A stretch of DNA of 5,002 nucleotides from a bacterium (lineage in GTDB: Bacteria; Planctomycetota; Planctomycetia; Pirellulales; Pirellulaceae): assembly GCA_030432015.1 (NCBI GenBank), contig JAUIHJ010000631.1, positions 1 through 5,002 on the forward strand, read 5' to 3'. The number at the start of each line of letters is the position of its first letter. The first letter of the stretch is position 1. The position numbers and the translations under genes were made by a program. Shown here one piece after another: positions 1 through 5,002 of this stretch. The notes below the pieces were generated by a model. That model searched no databases. It was not told where the DNA came from and saw nothing but the letters and a program-made list of their open reading frames with translations.

Positions 1-902
1 TCACGCCCCAGGATCAATTTCTCACGTCGCAGGGGCCGATGCGTGAATGGTTCGAGCTGGCGCGCACGTTCGAGCGACAAGCAGGTGTCATCGACGTTTC
101 ACCTTATCCTATGCAACCGTGGTTGGACGTCGCCGAGGGCGGCTGGTCCGTTGTCGTACATACCGACAACAATGAATCATTGGCCCAATCGATCGCCGAT
201 ACGATGGCCGAAAAAGCATGGCAACTGCGAGATCAATTTTGGGCCAGCCAGCGCGTCGCGCCCGCCGCCGCGATCCGCCAAGCCGTGGCGTCGGACCGCG
301 GGTTGGTGATCTTGTCAGACACAGGGGACTCGGTCTATGGCGGTGCGCCGGGCGACAGTACCGTCATTCTCCGCGAATTGCTCGCGCAGCAAGTGGCGGA
401 CATTGCCTTGGTCCCAATCATTGATCCCGCCGCCGTCGAGGCAGCCCATGACGCCGGAGTCGACGCGGAAATCACGGTCGCGTTGGGGGGCAAAGTCGAC
501 AGCATCTTCAGTCAGCCTGTCACGGTCAGGGGACGGATCGCAGCGACCAGCAAGGGGGTTACCGTCCGCCTCGGTGATCGCGGCGTTTGCGATTTGCGCC
601 GTACCGCCCTGCTGGAAGTTGGCCAAGTCCGGATCGTGATGCTGGATCACCGCAGCTTTGCCATTAACCATCCAGTCCTTTACACGCACCTGGGGCTAGA
701 GATTTCGGACGCCAAAATGGTGGTCGTAAAGACGGCCAGCAACTTTCAGTTCTTTCAGCCTTGGCGTCGTGAACTGATTCGAGTTGATTCGCCTGGGATG
801 ACCCAGTCGGACCTGACGGCCTTCGATTGGAAACGAATTCCGCGACCCATGTATCCTCTCGACGAAATTGCGTCCTGGCGACCGCCAGCCCCCATTTCCT
901 AG
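1..902 (+). CDS. M81 family metallopeptidase (MlrC-like), C-terminal part, 5'-truncated by window edge
   Basis: The reading frame is open from base 3 (bases 1-2 end a preceding codon) to the TAG at 900-902, giving 299 visible residues. It matches the C-terminal half of M81/MlrC-type zinc peptidases, the family of microcystinase C, which cleaves linearised microcystin; most members have unknown substrates. Seen: the stretch TSQGPMREWFELAR at the start, typical of the end of the N-terminal DUF1485 domain; YPMQPWLDVAEGGWSVVV, the usual domain junction; then the MlrC_C domain with GLVILSDTGDSVYGGAPGDS (about bases 300-358), the AAHDAGV and VALGGK segments, and the family ending IPRPMYPLDE. The zinc ligands of the family lie in the missing N-terminal domain, so catalytic competence cannot be judged. 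The ATG at 39 is an internal methionine, because family-like sequence continues upstream of it. It is convergent with the DUF1501 gene. The family call is firm; the substrate is unknown. Confidence 0.9.
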   Translation, partial: TPQDQFLTSQGPMREWFELARTFERQAGVIDVSPYPMQPWLDVAEGGWSVVVHTDNNESLAQSIADTMAEKAWQLRDQFWASQRVAPAAAIRQAVASDRGLVILSDTGDSVYGGAPGDSTVILRELLAQQVADIALVPIIDPAAVEAAHDAGVDAEITVALGGKVDSIFSQPVTVRGRIAATSKGVTVRLGDRGVCDLRRTALLEVGQVRIVMLDHRSFAINHPVLYTHLGLEISDAKMVVVKTASNFQFFQPWRRELIRVDSPGMTQSDLTAFDWKRIPRPMYPLDEIASWRPPAPIS

Positions 903-920
903 CCGAGCAGCGCACGTTGT

Positions 921-940
921 GATGCCATGCGATGCCCTGC
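921..940. repeat. Imperfect 10-bp tandem repeat
   Basis: GATGCCATGC at 921-930 is followed directly by GATGCCCTGC at 931-940, identical at 9 of 10 positions. It lies 18 bp after the M81 stop codon. It is probably a small slippage duplication; no function is apparent. Confidence 0.6.
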
Positions 941-1006
941 GACCGCGTGTGGCCTGCGAGGCAAACTGGCAGAGGTCCCAATCATTGAATTCCAAATGCT
1001 TGCGGA

Positions 1007-1016
1007 ACCACGTGGT
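1007..1016. repeat. Perfect 10-bp palindrome ACCACGTGGT
   Basis: The sequence equals its own reverse complement and contains the CACGTG core. The symmetry does not continue cleanly outward (A/A mismatch at 1006/1017). A palindrome of this size can be a binding site for a dimeric protein, but it lies between two gene ends rather than upstream of a promoter, so chance is a good alternative. Confidence 0.35.
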
Positions 1017-1119
1017 ACTGTCCAACAAACGCGCCGCCCGCAGCGTGGGGGCAGGATTTGTCGACGGCACGCCGCCCGTTTCCTTGATGACGCCGCGTCG
1101 CGACAACGGACCGCGCCGC

Positions 1120-1142
1120 CTACACCAGGTTGCTACACCAGG
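1120..1142. repeat. 10-bp direct repeat spanning the DUF1501 stop codon
   Basis: CTACACCAGG occurs at 1120-1129 and again at 1133-1142, 13 bp apart. Read on the minus strand, the copy at 1142-1133 encodes the last Leu-Val (CTG GTG) and the TAG stop; the other copy follows after three bases (CAA) in a shifted frame. This looks like a small duplication at the 3' end of the gene. It does not change the protein, since the first TAG ends translation. Confidence 0.6.
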
Positions 1143-2638
1143 ATCTCGCGGACCACTCGCGCCGGCTGTGGACCGGTCAATTTCTGTTCCAGGCCCTGAT
1201 ACCGGAACGTCAGCCGGTTGTGGTCGATGCCCAACTGATTCAGAAATGTGGCGTTCAGGTCGCGAATCGGAACCGGGCTTTCGGTGATGTTGTAACAGTA
1301 GTCATCCGTCCTGCCGTATTCGAATCCACGCTTGATCCCCGCGCCCGCCATCCACATGGTAAAGCACCGGCCGTGATGATCGCGCCCATGATTCTCTTTG
1401 GTCAATTTGCCTTGTGAATAGATCGTGCGGCCAAACTCGCCGCCCCAGATAATCAATGTGTCTTCGAACATGCCGCGCTGCTTGAGATCTCTGACCAACG
1501 CTGCGGCTGGTTGGTCGATTGAATCGCACTGACCCCGCAGCAGCTTGGGCAGGTTGCCGTGTTGATCCCAGCCGCGATGAAAAAGCTGAATGAACGGCAC
1601 ACCGCGTTCGGCCAGTCGCCGGGCGATAATGCAGTTGCGCGCGAAGGTACCCGGTTTCTGGGACTCAGGACCGTACAATTCGAATGTACTCTGCGACTCG
1701 CTGGACAGGTCGGTCAAGCTGGGAACTGACGATTGCATGCGGAATGCCATTTCGTATTGTGCGATCCGCGTTTGTGTTTCGGGATCGCCAAACGCCTGGA
1801 ACTGCTGGTCATTGATCTGAGCAATCCGATCCAGCATCCGACGCCGCATGGTCCGATCGATACCGGCGGGATCGTTCAGGTAAAGCACTGGATCGGCACC
1901 GGAGCGCAGTTTTACTCCCTGATGTTCCGATGGCAGGAAACCGCTGCCCCAGAGACGCGAATAGAGGGCCTGCTTCTGGCCGGGCCCGCGGCTGATCATC
2001 ACCAGATAGGCCGGCAGATTCTCGTTTGGGCTGCCTAGCCCATAGCTGACCCATGAGCCCATGCTGGCATTTCCAGGCTGCTGCACGCCGGTGTTGATAT
2101 ACGTGATGGCCGGATCGTGGTTGATGGCTTCGGTGTTGACGGACTTGACGATCGTCAGGTCATCGACGATTTGTGCCGTGTGCGGCAGGATTTCGCTGAC
2201 GTAGGTCCCATGCTGGCCATACTTCTGGAACTTGAACATGGGTGCCACAACAGGAAACGCCTTTTGTCCGGACGTCATGCCCGTGATCCGTTGGCCGTTG
2301 CGAATCGAATCGGGCAATTCTTTTCCGTGGAGCTTGCGCAACTCCGGTTTGAAATCGAACGTATCAATGTGCGACGGTCCGCCGCACATGAACATGTAGA
2401 TGACCCGTTTGGCGCGTGGTGCGAAGTGAGGAAGGTCCGCCAGGCCGCGACCCGCAGCGCCGCTTCGTCTCGCGTTCTTGTCGTTTGCCGGGGCATCCGC
2501 CACCTCCGCCGCGGCTTGGCTGCTTGGCAACGGCGTACCCAGCAGCGATGCGACGGCGGCTGCACCCATCGGACGCAGCGCATTTCCCAGCAATTGCCGC
2601 CGAGTCAGGCGTTGTTTGAATTCGTTAAGTGGATCCAC
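1133..2638 (-). CDS. DUF1501 family protein with Tat-type leader (alkaline phosphatase/sulfatase-like fold)
   Basis: Complete gene of 501 residues, a normal length for DUF1501. Residues 12-17 (TRRQLL) form a twin-arginine motif (Arg13-Arg14), followed by a small hydrophobic Ala-rich stretch to about residue 44, so export in folded form by Tat is likely. The mature domain shows the family hallmarks: [14 protein letters not shown] (85-98), HRGWDQHGN (354-362), WGGEFGRT (398-405) and NHGRDHHGR (416-424), and ends with the usual [23 protein letters not shown] segment (460-482). The family is related to the alkaline phosphatase/sulfatase superfamily; the Asp, Glu and His residues in these motifs are plausible metal ligands by analogy, which is inference. 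Substrate and reaction are unknown. The start is a GTG at 2638-2636, chosen because a Shine-Dalgarno AAGGAA stands 6 nt upstream, the leader begins right after it, and no upstream in-frame ATG precedes it in the gap. It lies 110 bp downstream of the PSD1 gene on the same strand, the standard planctomycete pairing. Confidence 0.95.
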   Translation of the reverse strand: MDPLNEFKQRLTRRQLLGNALRPMGAAAVASLLGTPLPSSQAAAEVADAPANDKNARRSGAAGRGLADLPHFAPRAKRVIYMFMCGGPSHIDTFDFKPELRKLHGKELPDSIRNGQRITGMTSGQKAFPVVAPMFKFQKYGQHGTYVSEILPHTAQIVDDLTIVKSVNTEAINHDPAITYINTGVQQPGNASMGSWVSYGLGSPNENLPAYLVMISRGPGQKQALYSRLWGSGFLPSEHQGVKLRSGADPVLYLNDPAGIDRTMRRRMLDRIAQINDQQFQAFGDPETQTRIAQYEMAFRMQSSVPSLTDLSSESQSTFELYGPESQKPGTFARNCIIARRLAERGVPFIQLFHRGWDQHGNLPKLLRGQCDSIDQPAAALVRDLKQRGMFEDTLIIWGGEFGRTIYSQGKLTKENHGRDHHGRCFTMWMAGAGIKRGFEYGRTDDYCYNITESPVPIRDLNATFLNQLGIDHNRLTFRYQGLEQKLTGPQPARVVREILV

Positions 2639-2644
2639 AGTTGG

Positions 2645-2650
2645 TTCCTT
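2645..2650 (-). promoter_or_regulatory. Ribosome binding site of the DUF1501 gene
   Basis: On the minus strand AAGGAA is followed by the 6-nt spacer CCAACT and then the GTG start codon. The spacing is close to optimal, and this site decides the unusual GTG start. Confidence 0.7.
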
Positions 2651-2689
2651 ATGTCGCGATGGTTGTCGCTACGTTCGCCAGAGCGTCGA

Positions 2690-2704
2690 CACCCGCGTCG
2701 GGTG
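2690..2704. repeat. Small hairpin (6-bp stem, 3-nt loop) in the PSD1-DUF1501 gap
   Basis: CACCCG (2690-2695) and CGGGTG (2699-2704) are perfect reverse complements around the loop CGT. On the minus strand it lies 45 nt after the PSD1 stop and 52 nt before the DUF1501 start. No T run follows, so it is not a classical terminator. It might affect mRNA processing or attenuate the downstream gene, but such a short stem is also common by chance in GC-rich DNA. Confidence 0.35.
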
Positions 2705-2748
2705 ACCGCAACGACGGCATCATTGGTCGCCTCGGTCTTGGATGTTCC

Positions 2749-5002
2749 TTAGCCGCGCGTCAGTGTTTCGTCCAAATTGAGAATCATGCTGGTCACGATG
2801 GTCATCGCGGCATGTTGTGTGGGATTCAGTTGCTCATTGCGTGGAGATTCACCGACCGCCAGCAGCTGCTCGGCGCGAGACCGTTCGGCCTGAAATACGA
2901 CCAGTTCTTCCTGGTACGCTTGCTTCAATATGGCCAGCGTTTCCAGGCTCGGCCGCACACCGGCCGCCGCGCGGAACGCGAACGTAATCTGATCGTCAAG
3001 TTGATCGTGTTCGACCAACGCACGCTGGGCCAAGGCCCGCGCCGCTTCCAGGAACTGAGGGTCGTTCAGCGTGACCAAAGCTTGCAGCGGCGTATTGGTG
3101 CGTGACCGGCGGAGCGTGCACTTTTCTCGTGTCGGTGCATCGAAAATCGTCATTGCCGGAGCGGGTGCAGATCGCTTCCAATAGGTGTACATGCTTCGCC
3201 GATAGAGCTTGTCGCCGTGGTCCTGAGCGAAGCGCAGGTTGCCATTGAGGCTGACTTCGTTCCAGATTCCATCCGGCTGGTAAGGCTTGACGCTGGGACC
3301 TCCGATGGTTGGTTGCAGCAAACGGCTGGCGGCCAGGGCGTTGTCACGAATCATCTCACCGGCCAAACGGAAACGGGGGCCGCGGGCCAGCAGGCGGTTC
3401 TCCGGATCTCGCGCTAATTGTTCGGGCGTCACGCGCGAGGTCTGCCGGTAGGTCGCCGACATCACAATCTGTTTGAGCGTGCGCTTGATGTTCCAACCAT
3501 GCTCCACAAAATCGACCGCCAGCCAATCCAGCAACTCGGGGTGACTCGGCGGTTCACCCTGAGCTCCGAAATCCTCCAACGTCTTGACCAGTCCTGTTCC
3601 GAACAGCATGTGCCAATAGCGGTTAACGGCCACCCGAGCTGTCAGCGGATGATCGGGCTGGATCAGCCACTTGGCCAATCCCAAACGATTGGTCTGGGCA
3701 TTTGCGGGCAGGGGGGGGAGCACCGACAACGTGCCGGGCGTCACCGGCCGGTCCTTGAGGGGCGACGCATAGTTGCCGCGATCGAGGATGTAAGTCATCC
3801 GCGGTTGGGCCACATCTTTCATCACCATGACCGTACTGATCGGCTTGGTGGCCTCGGCAAGCTTTCCGGAAGTGTCGCGAATCTGCTTGCTCAGCTGCTG
3901 CGATTGCTGATCGACGGATGTAAGAAAGTGATTGCGCAGGATCGACGTTTGGGCCTCGCTCCGCTGTTCCGCGGCTAAGGCGAGAATGGGCGTGATGGGA
4001 TCGCGACTGGCGACGGCAGCGACTTCGGGCGGGCTCAAAAGCCGACGATAGACGCGCACGTCGTCGAGGTCGGCCTTCAACTTCGAATCCGGGTTGCGGC
4101 TGCCGATATAGAGCGGCACTTTCGTGCGGATTGACTCGGTCAATTCATCTCGCTCGATGGCCCATTCCTGCGGCTCGCCGTCGAAAAAGATCGTAATGCC
4201 GTCTGCCTTGCTGTTACCGTTGTAGGTGACGAAAACATGTTGCCACACGCCCGCCTTGAGTTTCGCTTTCGTCCGGACCTTAACCGCATTGTCCGGCCAC
4301 TTGTGCACGATATGGACTTCGACATTGCCCTTCGAACAGAGCAGGTCAAATCCGCGGAAGGCGTTGTTGTTGTTCATACGTGCCAGGATCGCCCCGCTGG
4401 CATTCTCCTGCGGTTTGAGCCAAGCGCCGTAAGAAAATGCATCGGTGCGTTCAAAGTCGGCAACCTGCCCGGCATCAAGGTAGTTGCTGCCGGTACCGCG
4501 GAATGCACCGGCGAACTTTCCCTCGGTCCAGGCTGGCTTGCCTTGCACGGTTGCCCGTCGCTGGGGGCTGGTATCGTCGCCCACGTTCGCGGTGCCGTCA
4601 GTCGATTGGCGGGCAGCCTCGTGCCGTTCGCTGACGATCTCGCGAGCGTGGTCTCCTTGGGCATCGTCCAGTGGATAGTGCAGTACCATGTCCTGCGGAT
4701 CGAGCGTAACCTCGTTGGCGTGCTGGCTGGCCTCGTTCGCCCAAGCGACAAACTCCGCTTCGGCGGCCGTTGCCCGCGCCTCGCGCTGACGCTGCAAATC
4801 CGCCAATTGCTGCGTCAGTTGCGTCGCGTTCGATCGCTGCCCGGGGTCAAAGACGTCGACGACGGGCGACTGATTGCCCTTGCGGGTCTGCATGCCCGGA
4901 TCCGACGACTGATTGAAAAAGGCGAAGAAGCGATAGTACTCTTCCTGGGTAATCGGGTCGTACTTGTGATTGTGGCATTGTGCGCATTCGAGGCTCAAGC
5001 CG
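2749..5002 (-). CDS. PSD1 family protein: DUF1549 (C-terminal end) - LamG - DUF1553, N-terminus beyond window edge
   Basis: The frame is open from the right edge to the TAA at 2751-2749, giving about 750 visible residues; the N-terminal part is missing. Numbering from the TTG at 4998, the domains are: the end of DUF1549 (PSCyt2) with the heme-type motif CAQCH (5-9) and the family sequence HKYDPITQEEYYRFFAFFNQ; a Gln/Ala-rich, probably coiled linker (about 57-95); a LamG/concanavalin-like domain (about 102-330) from MVLHYPLDD to LDDVRVYRRLLSPPEV, including the HIVHKWPDNAVKV segment common to this subfamily; a second short helical linker (about 345-385); and DUF1553 (PSD1, about 435-690) with NRLGLAKWL, RVAVNRYWHMLFGTGLV, SHPELLDWLA, MSATYRQTS and RTNTPLQALVTLNDP. 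It ends in the usual SMILNLDETLTRG. Full-length relatives normally begin with a signal peptide and a cytochrome-like PSCyt1 domain, expected to the right of this window. Extracytoplasmic location and heme binding are likely from the family; the function is not established. LamG suggests binding of a glycan or other polymer (inference). It is probably the first gene of an operon with the DUF1501 gene. Confidence 0.95.
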   Translation of the reverse strand, partial: GLSLECAQCHNHKYDPITQEEYYRFFAFFNQSSDPGMQTRKGNQSPVVDVFDPGQRSNATQLTQQLADLQRQREARATAAEAEFVAWANEASQHANEVTLDPQDMVLHYPLDDAQGDHAREIVSERHEAARQSTDGTANVGDDTSPQRRATVQGKPAWTEGKFAGAFRGTGSNYLDAGQVADFERTDAFSYGAWLKPQENASGAILARMNNNNAFRGFDLLCSKGNVEVHIVHKWPDNAVKVRTKAKLKAGVWQHVFVTYNGNSKADGITIFFDGEPQEWAIERDELTESIRTKVPLYIGSRNPDSKLKADLDDVRVYRRLLSPPEVAAVASRDPITPILALAAEQRSEAQTSILRNHFLTSVDQQSQQLSKQIRDTSGKLAEATKPISTVMVMKDVAQPRMTYILDRGNYASPLKDRPVTPGTLSVLPPLPANAQTNRLGLAKWLIQPDHPLTARVAVNRYWHMLFGTGLVKTLEDFGAQGEPPSHPELLDWLAVDFVEHGWNIKRTLKQIVMSATYRQTSRVTPEQLARDPENRLLARGPRFRLAGEMIRDNALAASRLLQPTIGGPSVKPYQPDGIWNEVSLNGNLRFAQDHGDKLYRRSMYTYWKRSAPAPAMTIFDAPTREKCTLRRSRTNTPLQALVTLNDPQFLEAARALAQRALVEHDQLDDQITFAFRAAAGVRPSLETLAILKQAYQEELVVFQAERSRAEQLLAVGESPRNEQLNPTQHAAMTIVTSMILNLDETLTRG

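Larger units (their letters stand above)
903..1132. other. Non-coding spacer between convergent genes
   Basis: This 230-bp spacer separates the stop codon of the M81 gene (+) from that of the DUF1501 gene (-). I find no convincing gene in it: the open frames crossing it run antisense or out of frame into the flanking genes, start at rare codons, and resemble no family I recognise. It contains an imperfect 10-bp tandem repeat (921-940), a perfect 10-bp palindrome (1007-1016) and part of a short direct repeat next to the DUF1501 stop. Transcription from both sides must end here or read through, but I see no GC-rich stem followed by a T run on either strand, so factor-dependent termination is more likely. 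Confidence 0.7.

Noticed and set aside
39..902. ATG at 39, preceded by AGGGG, as the true start of the M81 gene
   Set aside because: The frame is open to the left edge and the upstream residues (TSQGP before the Met) fit the family, so this Met is internal. The spacing from the G-rich stretch is only 3 nt.
952..962. GCCT-GCG-AGGC stem-loop after the M81 gene as a terminator
   Set aside because: The stem has just 4 bp and no T run follows.
696..1106. Minus-strand open frame of 136 codons across the spacer and the M81 gene end
   Set aside because: It starts at a TTG, is largely antisense to a well-supported gene and resembles no family I recognise; a decayed gene remnant in the spacer cannot be excluded but is not supported.
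868..1287. Plus-strand open frame of 139 codons linking the M81 and DUF1501 gene ends
   Set aside because: It overlaps both real genes in other frames and has Arg/Pro/Gly-rich composition typical of spurious frames in GC-rich DNA.
2690..2704. Hairpin in the PSD1-DUF1501 gap as an intrinsic terminator
   Set aside because: The stem is only 6 bp and is not followed by a T run on the minus strand, and terminating here would separate two genes that usually stay together.
2117..2752. Plus-strand open frame of 211 codons opposite the DUF1501 N-terminal region
   Set aside because: It is antisense to the conserved DUF1501 coding sequence and shows no domain or leader; a GC-rich shadow frame.
3418..3978. 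Plus-strand open frame of 186 codons opposite the DUF1553 region
   Set aside because: It is antisense to conserved DUF1553 motifs, and its His/Arg/Gln-rich translation looks like a shadow frame.
4996..4998. TTG at 4998 as the start of the PSD1 gene
   Set aside because: It falls in the middle of the conserved DUF1549 sequence just before CAQCH; the gene clearly continues beyond the right edge.

Overview
The window looks like chromosomal DNA of a planctomycete (phylum Planctomycetota, Pirellulales-like by general feel; genus not assignable). The main reason is a tandem pair of genes that is a hallmark of this phylum: a large PSD1-family protein (DUF1549/PSCyt2 + DUF1553/PSD1, with an embedded LamG/concanavalin-like domain) followed by a DUF1501 protein with a twin-arginine leader. 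The DNA is moderately GC-rich and the coding density is high. I see no mobile element, CRISPR array, tRNA or rRNA.

Layout from left to right. Positions 1-902 (+) hold the C-terminal part of an M81-family (MlrC-like) metallopeptidase; its N-terminal part lies left of the window. Positions 903-1132 are a 230-bp non-coding spacer between convergent genes, with short repeats and a 10-bp palindrome but no recognisable intrinsic terminator. Positions 1133-2638 (-) are a complete DUF1501 gene with a GTG start and a good Shine-Dalgarno. Positions 2639-2748 are a 110-bp gap with a small hairpin and the DUF1501 ribosome binding site. Positions 2749-5002 (-) are the PSD1/LamG gene, complete at its C-terminus and cut by the right edge inside the DUF1549 domain.

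The two minus-strand genes are probably co-transcribed, PSD1 first and DUF1501 second, which is the usual order of these paralogous pairs in planctomycetes. Both products are expected outside the cytoplasm: DUF1501 by its Tat-type leader, and the PSD1 protein by its CxxCH heme-type motif and family. Their biochemical role is not established; a surface or periplasmic system that binds and processes a polymer is a reasonable inference from the LamG fold and the alkaline-phosphatase/sulfatase-like fold of DUF1501. The M81 gene is convergent and need not be functionally linked. Overall this is an ordinary planctomycete region. I do not see strong evidence for an undescribed system beyond the still uncharacterised PSD1-DUF1501 pair.
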